A stretch of 55,059 nt of DNA, taken from contig NZ_AJVF01000014.1 in the NCBI RefSeq assembly GCF_000262045.1, positions 1-55,059 on the forward strand. The letters are read 5' to 3'. The position numbers and the translations under genes are program-made. Positions 31,023 to 39,516 of this stretch are shown piece after piece. The notes below the pieces were generated by a model. The model searched no databases, had not been told where the DNA came from, and saw only the letters and a list, made by a program, of their open reading frames with translations. Source of the stretch: Bacillus siamensis KCTC 13613 (lineage in GTDB: Bacteria; Bacillota; Bacilli; Bacillales; Bacillaceae). How positions within the stretch are numbered: position 1 is the first letter of the stretch; each line of letters opens with the position of its first letter.

Positions 31023-32487
31023 CATTACGGTCGTCGGCCTCGGCGCCGGTGACATGGATCAGTTGACAGTGGGCGTACATAAGCTGCTGACTCAGGCGAA
31101 GCATCTATATATAAGAACGAAAGACCACCCTTTGATTCCGGAATTAGAGCAAGAGGCTGCAGCGGATATCCGGTATTTTGATGATGTTTATGAAAAGCAC
31201 GATCAGTTTGGAGCGGTCTATGAAGAGATCACGGACATTCTGTTTGAAAAAGCGAAGCAAGAGGATGTCGTCTACGCTGTACCCGGTCATCCGTTTGTCG
31301 CTGAGAAAACCGTTCAGCTGTTATTTGAACGCCGGGAAGAACAGCAGGTGACGGTTCATACCGCCGGAGGACAAAGCTTTCTGGATGCCACCTTTAATGC
31401 ATTGCGGATTGATCCGATTGAAGGGTTTCAATTTACAGATGCGCAAACAATGACGCCGGATGAGCTTGAGCTCCGCCATCACCTGATCATTTGCCAGGTT
31501 TATGACCAAATGACGGCCTCTGAGGTGAAGCTGACGCTTATGGAGAAATTGCCTGACGATTATGAAGTGGTCATCGTAACGGCAGCCGGAAGCAAGGGAG
31601 AAAAGATCACCAAAGTGCCTTTGTTTGAACTTGACCGCAATGTAGAGATAAATAACTTAACAAGTGTGTATGTTCCGCCGATTAAAAAAGAAGAACTCCT
31701 TTACCAGGAATTTTCCGCATTCCGAAGAATTATTCGTGAGCTTCGCGGGCCGAATGGCTGTCCGTGGGATCAAAAGCAGACACACCAGTCATTAAAGAAA
31801 TATATGATTGAGGAATGCTACGAATTGCTCGAGGCCATTGACGAAGAGGACACGGATCACATGATAGAAGAGCTCGGGGATGTCATGCTTCAGGTTATGC
31901 TTCACGCCCAGATCGGAGAAGACGAAGGGTATTTCTCAATTGATGATGTCATCAGAGACATCAGCGCCAAGATGGTCAGACGGCACCCGCACGTGTTTAA
32001 GGATGTTAAGGTTCAGGATGAACATGATGTCGTCGCCAACTGGGAAGAAATCAAAAAGGCGGAAAAGCAAACAACATCCTCTTCATTGCTGGATGACGTA
32101 CCGAAAACACTGCCTTCTCTTGCAAAAGCGGCCAAACTTCAGAAAAAAGCCGCAAAAACCGGCTTTGACTGGGATGACGTTCAGGATATATGGAATAAAG
32201 TAAATGAAGAGCTGAAGGAATTTTCTGCAGAGGCTTCCGCCGAATCAGCAGATGAAATCAGCTTAAAAGCTGAATTCGGCGATGTTTTATTTGCATTGGT
32301 CAATATCGGCCGATACTATAAAATTGAGCCAGAGGAAGCGCTCGCCATGACAAATGACAAATTCCGCAGACGCTTTGCTTATATTGAGAAAGAAGCGGCG
32401 GCAAAGGGTCTTGAATTGACCGCAATGTCACTTGAGGAAATGGACAAATTGTGGGATGAAGCAAAAGAAATGGAGAGGAGATTCTAA
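31012..32487 (+). CDS. yabN: YabN, fusion of tetrapyrrole-methylase and MazG nucleotide pyrophosphohydrolase domains
   Basis: The 491-residue protein has two domains. The N-terminal half (about 1-220, [15 protein letters not shown] and [15 protein letters not shown]) has the SAM-dependent tetrapyrrole methylase fold; its substrate is unknown. The C-terminal half (about 230-480) is MazG, with [18 protein letters not shown] and [14 protein letters not shown], followed by ELGDVM and EFGDVLFAL. MazG hydrolyses NTPs, possibly non-canonical ones. GAGGAGAGAAAA precedes the ATG inside yabM. The rqcP gene begins two bases after its stop. Confidence 0.93.
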   Translation: MAGNITVVGLGAGDMDQLTVGVHKLLTQAKHLYIRTKDHPLIPELEQEAAADIRYFDDVYEKHDQFGAVYEEITDILFEKAKQEDVVYAVPGHPFVAEKTVQLLFERREEQQVTVHTAGGQSFLDATFNALRIDPIEGFQFTDAQTMTPDELELRHHLIICQVYDQMTASEVKLTLMEKLPDDYEVVIVTAAGSKGEKITKVPLFELDRNVEINNLTSVYVPPIKKEELLYQEFSAFRRIIRELRGPNGCPWDQKQTHQSLKKYMIEECYELLEAIDEEDTDHMIEELGDVMLQVMLHAQIGEDEGYFSIDDVIRDISAKMVRRHPHVFKDVKVQDEHDVVANWEEIKKAEKQTTSSSLLDDVPKTLPSLAKAAKLQKKAAKTGFDWDDVQDIWNKVNEELKEFSAEASAESADEISLKAEFGDVLFALVNIGRYYKIEPEEALAMTNDKFRRRFAYIEKEAAAKGLELTAMSLEEMDKLWDEAKEMERRF

Positions 32488-32489
32488 AT

Positions 32490-32750
32490 ATGAGACTTGA
32501 TAAGTTTTTAAAAGTATCCAGATTAATTAAGCGCCGCACTTTGGCGAAAGAGGTCGCCGACCAGGGGAGAATCACCGTTAACGGGAATCAGGCGAAAGCC
32601 AGCTCAGACGTAAAAGCCGGCGATGAACTGACGGTTCGCTTCGGCCAAAAGCTTGTCACCGTAAAGGTAAACGAATTGAAAGAAACAACAAAAAAAGAAG
32701 AAGCCGCGGGCATGTATACAATCGTCAAAGAAGAAAAACTCGGCGAATAG
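32490..32750 (+). CDS. rqcP: RqcP (HslR/YabO), S4-domain ribosome quality-control factor
   Basis: RqcP binds stalled 50S subunits with RqcH and helps move the tRNA during C-terminal alanine tailing of stuck peptides. The 86-residue protein is one S4 RNA-binding domain: [28 protein letters not shown] with VNG, then a short basic tail. GAGAGGAGATTCTAAAT is the ribosome site and it is only two bases from yabN. It pairs functionally with Pth encoded 8 kb upstream, which acts on related stalled products; that link is inference. Confidence 0.92.
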   Translation: MRLDKFLKVSRLIKRRTLAKEVADQGRITVNGNQAKASSDVKAGDELTVRFGQKLVTVKVNELKETTKKEEAAGMYTIVKEEKLGE

Positions 32751-32776
32751 GCTTGTTCTAAACAAAGCTCCCGCCT

Positions 32777-32784
32777 CATACAAT
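32777..32784 (+). promoter_or_regulatory. Candidate sigma-E -10 element of yabP-yabQ
   Basis: CATACAAT is a perfect sigma-E -10. The -35 is weak. yabP and yabQ are mother-cell sigma-E genes in B. subtilis. Confidence 0.5.
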
Positions 32785-32828
32785 GCAGTAATAATGCTAA
32801 AAGTATCGAGGATATGGGGGCTGAATAG

Positions 32829-33131
32829 ATGAATTCATATTATGAGCAAAAAGGTTCTTCTTCTGTTCCGGAACAGCATGATGTGACGATGAAAGGGAGA
32901 AAGCATTTAGACATTTCGGGCGTCAAGCATGTAGAAAGTTTTGACAACGAAGAGTTTTTGCTGGAAACGGTTATGGGAATGCTTTCCGTCAGAGGCGAGA
33001 ACCTGCAGATGAAAAACCTTGATGTGGAAAAAGGGATTGTATCTATAAAGGGCAGGGTGTTTGACCTTGTATATTTAGACGAGCAGCAAGGGGATAAAGC
33101 TAAAGGGTTTTTTAGCAAGTTGTTTAAATGA
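32829..33131 (+). CDS. yabP: Sporulation protein YabP
   Basis: The 100-residue YabP/YqfC family protein is needed for normal sporulation in B. subtilis; mutants have cortex defects. No known motif beyond the family pattern (HDVTMKGRKHLDISGVKHVESFD, followed by a beta-rich part) can be seen. GGGGGCTGAATAG lies before the ATG. It overlaps yabQ by four bases and shares the candidate sigma-E promoter. Confidence 0.9.
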   Translation: MNSYYEQKGSSSVPEQHDVTMKGRKHLDISGVKHVESFDNEEFLLETVMGMLSVRGENLQMKNLDVEKGIVSIKGRVFDLVYLDEQQGDKAKGFFSKLFK

Positions 33132-33763
33132 CGCTGACGACCCAATTTTATACGATGCTGGCAATGACCGGTATGGGCGCCTGGCTCGGAGCGTCGCTTG
33201 ATACATACAGGCTGTTTGTCAGCCGCGCCAAAACGGCCAGATGGCTGTTATTCATTCATGACCTTCTTTTTTGGATTGTACAAGGTCTGCTGTTTTTCTA
33301 TGTGCTGCTCAACGTGAATGAAGGTGAACTCAGGATATACATTTTCTTGGCTGTCTTACTGGGAATTGCGACGTACCAAAGCCTGTTTAAACGAATGTAT
33401 ATAAAAATACTGAAATTCGCCATCCATCTTGCGGTATCTCTTTATCAATTCGCAAAAAAGCTCATTCAGCATGTGCTGTTCCGTCCGGTGGTTCTGCTTT
33501 TTAAGCTGCTCATCGGGCTGATCACGTTTATTTCTTTATACTCCTATCGGGTGAGCGCCTTTTTTGTGAAGTGTCTTTTTAAGATCGTAACGTTTTTGCT
33601 GCATCCGCTGTTCTTCCTGTTGAAACAATTATTGAAACTTCTTCCTGAAAAGTGGCGTCTTACTTTCAAACGATATTTTCAAAAAAGTGCAGGATTTTTA
33701 CAAAAGAGCAAGAAACTAATCATAACAATCAGATCGACCATGATACGTATTTTGAAAAGATGA
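33128..33763 (+). CDS. yabQ: Sporulation membrane protein YabQ
   Basis: The 211-residue integral membrane protein is required for cortex formation and located in the outer forespore membrane in B. subtilis. Hydrophobic segments lie at about 8-27, 40-60, 68-88 and 110-150, with a basic C-terminus. It starts on an ATG overlapping the yabP stop (ATGA). The divIC ribosome site AAAGGAGG begins at its own stop codon. Confidence 0.9.
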   Translation: MTLTTQFYTMLAMTGMGAWLGASLDTYRLFVSRAKTARWLLFIHDLLFWIVQGLLFFYVLLNVNEGELRIYIFLAVLLGIATYQSLFKRMYIKILKFAIHLAVSLYQFAKKLIQHVLFRPVVLLFKLLIGLITFISLYSYRVSAFFVKCLFKIVTFLLHPLFFLLKQLLKLLPEKWRLTFKRYFQKSAGFLQKSKKLIITIRSTMIRILKR

Positions 33764-33780
33764 AAGGAGGACCGTCTGGT

Positions 33781-34158
33781 TTGAATCTATCTAGAGAACG
33801 TACAATAACTGAAATTCAAAACGACTATAAAGAGCAGGTTGAACGGCAATCCCAGCTTATGAAAAGAAGGCGGAAAGGGCTTTTCAGACGGTTGATCGTA
33901 TTCGGCGCCCTTGTGTTGTTGACGGCTATTGTCTTAGCGGGTTCTCTGTGGTCACAGACCTCTTCCCTTAGCGCAAACGAAGAAAAGAAAGCTCAGCTGG
34001 AAAAACAAGTGAAAGAATTGGACGCGAAACAGGCTGATTTAAAAGATGAAATTTCCAAATTAAAGGATGAGGATTACGTCACAGAGCTTGCCAGAAGAGA
34101 CTTGTTTATGTCAGGAAATGGTGAGATTCTCTTTAATGTAGAAAAGAAGAGCAAGTAG
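33781..34158 (+). CDS. divIC: Cell division protein DivIC
   Basis: DivIC is an FtsB-like essential division protein that forms a complex with FtsL and DivIB at the septum. The 125-residue protein has a short cytosolic N-terminus, one membrane segment (about 38-57, LIVFGALVLLTAIVLAGSLW) and an extracellular coiled coil (about 65-100, with leucine heptads). I chose the TTG at 33781, ten bases after AAAGGAGG, giving the B. subtilis length; a longer in-frame reading would run through yabQ. Confidence 0.95.
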   Translation: MNLSRERTITEIQNDYKEQVERQSQLMKRRRKGLFRRLIVFGALVLLTAIVLAGSLWSQTSSLSANEEKKAQLEKQVKELDAKQADLKDEISKLKDEDYVTELARRDLFMSGNGEILFNVEKKSK

Positions 34159-34163
34159 CCTTG

Positions 34164-34193
34164 TTGACACTTAAAATTTTATTTAGGTATAAT
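34164..34193 (+). promoter_or_regulatory. Sigma-A promoter of yabR
   Basis: TTGACA at 34164-34169, 18 bases, TATAAT at 34188-34193: both hexamers are perfect. Confidence 0.85.
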
Positions 34194-34238
34194 TAAACAA
34201 ACGATCTTTTTATAAGCCTAAGGAGGAGCACTTTTTTT

Positions 34239-34625
34239 ATGTCGATTGAAGTTGGCAGCAAGTTGCAAGGGAAAATAACAGGTATTACAAATTTCGGAGC
34301 ATTTGTTGAATTGCCTGGAGGCTCAACCGGTCTCGTTCATATCAGTGAGGTAGCCGATAATTATGTGAAAGACATTAACGAGCATTTAAAAGTCGGCGAT
34401 CAAGTTGAAGTGAAAGTCATCAACGTTGAAAAAGACGGGAAAATTGGTTTATCAATTAAAAAAGCTAAAGACCGTCCGCAAGCCAGACCTAGAAATGATT
34501 TCCGTCCGAAAGAATCTTTTGAACAGAAAATGAACAAGTTTCTTAAAGATAGCGAAGACCGCTTATCATCTTTAAAACGAAACACGGAATCAAAACGTGG
34601 AGGGCGCGGAGCAAGAAGAGGATAA
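34239..34625 (+). CDS. yabR: YabR, S1-domain RNA-binding protein
   Basis: The 128-residue protein has one S1 RNA-binding domain (about 5-72, with GKITGITNFGAFVEL and GLVHISEVADNYVKD) followed by a basic low-complexity tail rich in Arg, Lys and Gly. It resembles polynucleotide phosphorylase S1 modules. AAGGAGGAGC is the ribosome site. The role is unknown; a link to ribosomes or RNA decay is likely. The strong promoter suggests high expression. Confidence 0.88.
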   Translation: MSIEVGSKLQGKITGITNFGAFVELPGGSTGLVHISEVADNYVKDINEHLKVGDQVEVKVINVEKDGKIGLSIKKAKDRPQARPRNDFRPKESFEQKMNKFLKDSEDRLSSLKRNTESKRGGRGARRG

Positions 34626-34651
34626 CTTGCTGCTTTCTATAAATACATTGG

Positions 34652-34683
34652 AGCATCCGTCTATCCCGCGGGTGCTTTTTTTT
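34652..34683 (+). terminator. Terminator after yabR
   Basis: AGCATCCG / CGGGTGCT (one G-T pair) with a 9-base loop and eight T. Confidence 0.88.
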
Positions 34684-34727
34684 GTAAACATCCATGTAGT
34701 CAGAAAATTAAAACTTCAAAGTTTCTG

Positions 34728-34756
34728 TTGACGGAATGAAGAAACCTTTGTATTAT
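34728..34756 (+). promoter_or_regulatory. Promoter of the tRNA pair
   Basis: TTGACG at 34728-34733, 17 bases, TATTAT at 34751-34756. Confidence 0.78.
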
Positions 34757-34783
34757 ATAACTTGTGCTTATAAGCACTTATAT

Positions 34784-34860
34784 GGCGGTGTAGCTCAGCT
34801 GGCTAGAGCGTACGGTTCATACCCGTGAGGTCGGGGGTTCGATCCCCTCCGCCGCTACCA
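34784..34860 (+). tRNA. tRNA-Met (CAT), elongator type
   Basis: The 77-base sequence folds into a full cloverleaf. The anticodon CAT is at 34818-34820 in the loop TTCATAC, closed by the stem TACGG/CCGTG. The T arm reads GGGGG-TTCGATC-CCCTC and the acceptor 3' strand is CGCCGCT followed by A and an encoded CCA. The first acceptor pair is G1-U72. It resembles the B. subtilis elongator tRNA-Met as I recall it. A CAT anticodon could also be a lysidine-modified isoleucine tRNA; I judge this less likely. Confidence 0.93.
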
Positions 34861-34869
34861 TATATTTTT

Positions 34870-34941
34870 GGCCCGTTGGTCAAGCGGTTAAGACACCGCC
34901 CTTTCACGGCGGTAACACGGGTTCGAATCCCGTACGGGTCA
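34870..34941 (+). tRNA. tRNA-Glu (TTC)
   Basis: The 72-base cloverleaf has acceptor strands GGCCCGT and ACGGGTC plus discriminator A. The anticodon TTC is at 34903-34905 in the loop CTTTCAC, closed by CCGCC/GGCGG. No CCA is encoded: the bases after the discriminator are TCA, so CCA must be added by nucleotidyltransferase. It is nine bases after tRNA-Met and shares its promoter and terminator. Confidence 0.95.
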
Positions 34942-34948
34942 TCAAGCG

Positions 34949-34979
34949 AATCGGCTTCTGTTGCAGAAGCCGATTTTTT
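34949..34979 (+). terminator. Terminator of the tRNA pair
   Basis: AATCGGCTTCTG / CAGAAGCCGATT is a perfect 12-bp stem with a short loop and a T run. Confidence 0.93.
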
Positions 34980-35004
34980 CATATTTAGACAACTTTTTGA
35001 GAAA

Positions 35005-35053
35005 TGTCGGAGGAAATAAGAAAGGAAAGGGGAACAAGGGAGAAAGCGTCGAA
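35005..35053 (+). promoter_or_regulatory. Candidate Spo0A boxes upstream of spoIIE
   Basis: TGTCGGA (35005-35011) and CGTCGAA (35047-35053) each differ by one base from the TGNCGAA box. spoIIE is activated by Spo0A-phosphate in B. subtilis. Confidence 0.5.
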
Positions 35054-35079
35054 GAGTTCTTTGGAATCGTTACCTTCTT

Positions 35080-35113
35080 TTGACAAAATCCTATCTGTGC
35101 TTTCGTTTATAAT
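35080..35113 (+). promoter_or_regulatory. spoIIE promoter with long spacer
   Basis: TTGACA (35080-35085) and TATAAT (35108-35113) are both perfect, but the spacer is 22 bases by my count instead of 17. The B. subtilis promoter is known for an over-long spacer; it cannot work without Spo0A. Confidence 0.85.
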
Positions 35114-35150
35114 GACAAGCAACGAATAAAACAGGTGGGGGATGAGAGCA

Positions 35151-37640
35151 ATGGAAAAAGCGGAAAGAAGAGTGAACGGGCCGATGGCGGGACAAGCTCT
35201 GGAAAAACTGCAATCGTTTTTTGAAAAGGCTGCAAAGCTTGCGGTTCATCAGGCGCATTCATTTTTTTTCTATAAGGGTTTCATTTATGTCGTGATCGGT
35301 TTTCTGCTTGGACGGGCTTTTATATTATCTGAGGTTCTTCCGTTTGCGCTGCCGTTTTTCGGGGCGATGCTTTTGATCAGAAGAGATAAAGCCTTCTATG
35401 CTTGTCTGTCATTACTTGCAGGCGCGTTAACCATTTCGCCGAAACACTCTTTGCTGATTCTCACAGCTTTAGCCGTCTTTACTCTATTTTCAAAAATCGG
35501 TACATATATCATGCAGGACCGGGTGAAGATGCTACCGATCGTGGTGTTTTTCTCTATGGCTGCCGCGAGAATCGGTTTTGTATATTTTGATAGCGGCGCT
35601 TTTACCACTTATGACTATGTGATGGCTGTTGTCGAGGCTGGCTTGGCCTTTATTTTGACGCTGATCTTTTTGCAAAGTCTGCCGATCTTCACGATCAAAA
35701 AAGTGAAACAATCATTAAAAATAGAAGAAATCATCTGTTTTATGATCTTGATCGCATCCGTTTTAACAGGTCTTGCAGGCGTTTCGTTTCAGGGAATGCA
35801 GGCCGAACACATACTGGCCCGTTATGTCGTTCTGAGTTTTTCCTTTGTCGGCGGAGCAAGCATCGGCTGTACTGTCGGTGTTGTGACCGGGCTGATTCTC
35901 GGGCTTGCGAATATCGGCAATCTCTATCAAATGAGTCTGCTTGCGTTTTCCGGGCTTCTTGGCGGACTGCTGAAGGAAGGCAAGAAAGCAGGCGCCGCAG
36001 TCGGATTGGTGATCGGCTCACTGCTGATTTCATTATATGGAGAAGGGTCCGCCGGGTTAATGACCACCCTTTACGAATCTTTGATTGCCGTTGCCTTGTT
36101 TTTAATTACGCCCCAGTCGATTACGAAAAAGGTGGCGCGATACATACCGGGCACTGCTGAGCACAGTCAGGAACAGCAGCAGTACGCGAGAAAAATCAGA
36201 GATGTCACTGCCCAGAAAGTAGATCAGTTCTCCAATGTGTTTCATGCCTTGTCGGAGAGCTTCGCCACCTTTCATCAGACGTCTTCCGATGAGCAGGCTG
36301 AAGAAGGGGAAGTGGATCTCTTTTTAAGCAAAATCACCGAGCATTCCTGCCAATCCTGTTATAAGAAAAGCAAATGCTGGGTTCAAAACTTTGATAAAAC
36401 ATATGATTTAATGAAACAAGTTATGCATGAAACAGAGGAAAAACAGTATGCCTCAAACCGCAGATTAAAAAAGGAGTTTCAGCAGCACTGTTCCAAATCC
36501 AGACAGGTGGAAGAGCTGATTGAAGACGAACTTGCCCATCATCACGCCCATCTGACCCTGAAGAGAAAAGTTCAGGACAGCAGAAGGCTTGTTGCCGAGC
36601 AGCTGTTGGGGGTTTCTGAGGTCATGGCGGACTTTTCTCGGGAAATAAAACGGGAGAGGGAGCAGCATTTTATTCAGGAAGAACAAATGATAGAGGCGCT
36701 TCAGCATTTCGGAATCGAGATTCAGCATGTCGAGATATACAGCTTGGAGCAGGGCAATATTGATATTGAAATGACAATCCCGTTCAGCGGAGGGCACGGC
36801 GAGAGTGAGAAAATTATCGCCCCGATGCTGTCTGACATTCTTGAGGAGCAGATACTTGTCAAAAGCGAACAGCACTCGGCTCATCCGAATGGCTACAGCC
36901 ATGTCGCGTTCGGTTCGACCAAGTCTTACCGGGTATCGACAGGCGCGGCTCACGCGGCAAAAGGAGGGGGCCTTGTCTCCGGCGACAGCTACAGCATGAT
37001 GGAACTGGGGGCGAGAAAGTATGCAGCCGCGATCAGCGACGGCATGGGCAATGGGGCGAGGGCCCATTATGAGAGCAATGAAACGATTAAACTTCTCGAA
37101 AAAATTCTCGAATCGGGGATTGATGAAAAAATCGCGATCAAAACGATCAACAGCATTCTGTCTTTACGGACGACGGATGAAATCTACTCAACTCTCGATC
37201 TTTCTATCATTGATCTTCAGGATGCAAGCTGTAAATTCTTGAAGGTCGGTTCAACGCCGAGTTTTATCAAGCGGGGAGATCAAGTCATGAAAGTGCAGGC
37301 CAGCAATCTGCCGATCGGCATCATCAATGAATTTGATGTGGAAGTCGTAAGTGAACAGCTGAAAGCGGGAGATCTGCTCGTCATGATGAGTGACGGTATT
37401 TTTGAAGGGCCGAAGCACGTAGAGAACCACGACCTGTGGATGAAACGGAAAATGAAAGGGCTGAAAACCGAAGACCCGCAGGAAATCGCTGATATATTAA
37501 TGGAAGAGGTCATCAGAACACGTGCAGGCCAAATCGAAGACGATATGACGGTCGTTGTCGTCCGGATTGACCACAATACACCGAAATGGGCATCCATACC
37601 GGTGCCGGCGGTTTTCCAAAATAATAAGGAGATTTCTTAA
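35151..37640 (+). CDS. spoIIE: Stage II sporulation serine phosphatase SpoIIE
   Basis: SpoIIE dephosphorylates SpoIIAA and thereby frees sigma-F in the forespore; it also works at the polar septum with FtsZ. The 829-residue protein has about ten membrane segments (roughly 40-330), a middle regulatory region (330-590), and a PP2C domain (590-829). Metal-binding aspartates are visible in VSGDSYS (D612), ISDGMGNG (D630), MMSDGIFEG and DDMTVVVV. I chose the ATG at 35151, nine bases after AGGTGGGGG, over the ATG at 35142, which touches it. yabS and yabT follow. Confidence 0.97.
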   Translation: MEKAERRVNGPMAGQALEKLQSFFEKAAKLAVHQAHSFFFYKGFIYVVIGFLLGRAFILSEVLPFALPFFGAMLLIRRDKAFYACLSLLAGALTISPKHSLLILTALAVFTLFSKIGTYIMQDRVKMLPIVVFFSMAAARIGFVYFDSGAFTTYDYVMAVVEAGLAFILTLIFLQSLPIFTIKKVKQSLKIEEIICFMILIASVLTGLAGVSFQGMQAEHILARYVVLSFSFVGGASIGCTVGVVTGLILGLANIGNLYQMSLLAFSGLLGGLLKEGKKAGAAVGLVIGSLLISLYGEGSAGLMTTLYESLIAVALFLITPQSITKKVARYIPGTAEHSQEQQQYARKIRDVTAQKVDQFSNVFHALSESFATFHQTSSDEQAEEGEVDLFLSKITEHSCQSCYKKSKCWVQNFDKTYDLMKQVMHETEEKQYASNRRLKKEFQQHCSKSRQVEELIEDELAHHHAHLTLKRKVQDSRRLVAEQLLGVSEVMADFSREIKREREQHFIQEEQMIEALQHFGIEIQHVEIYSLEQGNIDIEMTIPFSGGHGESEKIIAPMLSDILEEQILVKSEQHSAHPNGYSHVAFGSTKSYRVSTGAAHAAKGGGLVSGDSYSMMELGARKYAAAISDGMGNGARAHYESNETIKLLEKILESGIDEKIAIKTINSILSLRTTDEIYSTLDLSIIDLQDASCKFLKVGSTPSFIKRGDQVMKVQASNLPIGIINEFDVEVVSEQLKAGDLLVMMSDGIFEGPKHVENHDLWMKRKMKGLKTEDPQEIADILMEEVIRTRAGQIEDDMTVVVVRIDHNTPKWASIPVPAVFQNNKEIS

Positions 37641-37707
37641 TCCTTTCGTATAAATCACATTTCTTCTGGCGAAGATGGGACTAATCGTATCACCGGGAGG
37701 AATGAAT

Positions 37708-38445
37708 GTGAATAAGGGACATTTAAATCAAGTTCTGCTGATTACAGATGGCTGCTCCAATCATGGTGAAGACCCGATCGCAATGGCGGCTTTCGCCAAG
37801 GAGCAGGGGATTACGGTGAATGTTATAGGAATTATGGAAGAAAACGCGATTGACCAAGAGGCAATGAAGGAAGTTGAAGGGATCGCCATGGCCGGAGGCG
37901 GCGTCCATCAAGTTGTGTATGCGTCTCAATTGTCTCAAACGGTTCAAATGGTGACAAAAAAAGCAATGACCCAGACACTTCAAGGTGTCGTCAATCAAGA
38001 GCTTAAACAAATTTTAGGGAAAAACGTTGAAATGGAAGAACTTTCTCCGGAAAAACGCGGCGAAGTGATGGAAGTGGTTGATGAACTCGGCGAAACGGTT
38101 CATCTGCAAGTGCTTGTGCTGGTTGATACGAGTGCGAGTATGGCGCCGAAACTGCCGACGGTGAAAGAAGCGCTGATTGATCTTTCCATCAGTTTAAATT
38201 CCCGGGCCGGTCACAATGAATTTGCTATGTGTATATTTCCCGGGAAAACCCAGGAAGTTGAGCTTGTGCTGAATTGGACGCCGAAGCTTGAATCGCTTTC
38301 CGCTCTCTTTGCGAAGCTGTCAACCGGCGGTATCACCCCTACGGGTCCTGCTATCCGGGAAGCGGCGCAGCAGTTTGAAAGAATCCGCTCAAGAAGGAGC
38401 ATGTTGGCAGATGATGAACGACGCTTTAACGAGTTTGGCATGTAG
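37708..38445 (+). CDS. yabS: YabS, von Willebrand factor A domain protein
   Basis: The 245-residue protein has a VWA-type fold. Around residues 140-150, LVDTSASMAP carries the DxSxS metal site (MIDAS), and TGGITPTGPA near residue 213 supplies the following threonine. An N-terminal segment (LITDGCSNHGEDP) also resembles a VWA strand. I chose the GTG at 37708, seven bases after GGGAGG. The function is unknown. It sits between a phosphatase (spoIIE) and a kinase (yabT) and overlaps yabT by 35 bases, which suggests a scaffold or partner role in the same signalling unit. Confidence 0.87.
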   Translation: MNKGHLNQVLLITDGCSNHGEDPIAMAAFAKEQGITVNVIGIMEENAIDQEAMKEVEGIAMAGGGVHQVVYASQLSQTVQMVTKKAMTQTLQGVVNQELKQILGKNVEMEELSPEKRGEVMEVVDELGETVHLQVLVLVDTSASMAPKLPTVKEALIDLSISLNSRAGHNEFAMCIFPGKTQEVELVLNWTPKLESLSALFAKLSTGGITPTGPAIREAAQQFERIRSRRSMLADDERRFNEFGM

Positions 38446-39412
38446 TCTGGCACCGGGAACGGAAATCCGTGGCAAGTGGAACGGCAAATCCTACAGATTG
38501 CTCAAACAGCTTGGCAAAGGGGCTAACGGTATTGTATATCTGGCAGAAGCATCAGGCGGACATGTCGCTTTGAAAATAAGCAGCGACAGCATGTCTGTTA
38601 CCTCTGAAGTGAATGTCTTAAAATCCTTTTCAAAGGCCCGGTCGCAAACGATGGGGCCTTCTTTTTTTGATGCGGATGATGCCTTTATACCGCAGCTGAA
38701 TAAAAATGTCTCTTTTTACGTGATGGAGTACATAGAAGGGCCGCTTCTTCCGCAATATATCAGCAGTAAGGGAACGGAGTGGATTCCGGTGCTGATGGTG
38801 CAGCTTCTTTCCAGTCTGTCTGTCCTCCATCAGCAAGGATGGGTCTTTGGCGACCTCAAGCCGGAAAACCTCATTGTAACCGGACCTCCGGCTGCCATTC
38901 GCTGCATTGATGTAGGGGGAACGACAAAACAGGGGCGCGCGATTAAAGAGTATACGGAGTTTTACGACAGGGGCTATTGGGGGTATGGAACAAGAAAAGC
39001 GGAACCATCCTATGACCTGTTTGCTGCAGCTATGATCATGATCCACTGTGTTCAGAAGAAAGAGTGCAAAAAGACAGGACAGCCGAAAGAACAGCTTCGT
39101 TCTATTATTGAAGGCCACCCGTTTTTGAATAAGTATAAGAAGGTTCTGTTTTCTGCTTTAAACGGGCAATATCCGTCTGCTGAAGCGATGAAACATGACA
39201 TCCTGACGGCGGGGCAGAGCACGGGGGGCAAAAGGAAAACCGCCGCCAAGCCTAAGGCGCAGCAGGCGAAACCGCGGCAGGGTACTGTTTCTCAGACGCG
39301 GTATAAACCAAAACAAAAGCCCGCAAAACACAATGGTTTGTTTGAAACAACACTTATTCTAATCAGCGTTCTCGCCCTTTATTTCGCTTACATCGTCTTT
39401 TTTCTCATCTAA
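38411..39412 (+). CDS. yabT: Serine/threonine protein kinase YabT
   Basis: YabT is a Hanks-type kinase; in B. subtilis it is activated by DNA and phosphorylates RecA during spore development. The 333-residue protein has the Gly-rich loop LGKGANGIVYLA, the ATP lysine in HVALKIS (K55), and the catalytic loop FGDLKPEN (D148), where the usual His-Arg of HRD is replaced. IDVGGT stands for DFG. A basic Lys/Gln-rich linker (about 270-310) may bind DNA. One C-terminal membrane segment ends the protein. Two ATG codons at 38411 and 38414 are possible starts. No PASTA domains. Confidence 0.93.
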   Translation: MMNDALTSLACSLAPGTEIRGKWNGKSYRLLKQLGKGANGIVYLAEASGGHVALKISSDSMSVTSEVNVLKSFSKARSQTMGPSFFDADDAFIPQLNKNVSFYVMEYIEGPLLPQYISSKGTEWIPVLMVQLLSSLSVLHQQGWVFGDLKPENLIVTGPPAAIRCIDVGGTTKQGRAIKEYTEFYDRGYWGYGTRKAEPSYDLFAAAMIMIHCVQKKECKKTGQPKEQLRSIIEGHPFLNKYKKVLFSALNGQYPSAEAMKHDILTAGQSTGGKRKTAAKPKAQQAKPRQGTVSQTRYKPKQKPAKHNGLFETTLILISVLALYFAYIVFFLI

Positions 39413-39516
39413 TGCCGGCCGGACGCCGATGTTCATGCTTCTTCTTTGCTTGGAGGGAATGAAAGTGATAGGATATGTATATCTTTAAAAAACCTGCTCA
39501 TCGTGAGGGGGACATT

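Noticed and set aside
36465..37067. 200-codon open frame on the - strand inside spoIIE
   Set aside because: No ribosome site, no recognisable domain; it mirrors the conserved SpoIIE region and is explained by codon bias.
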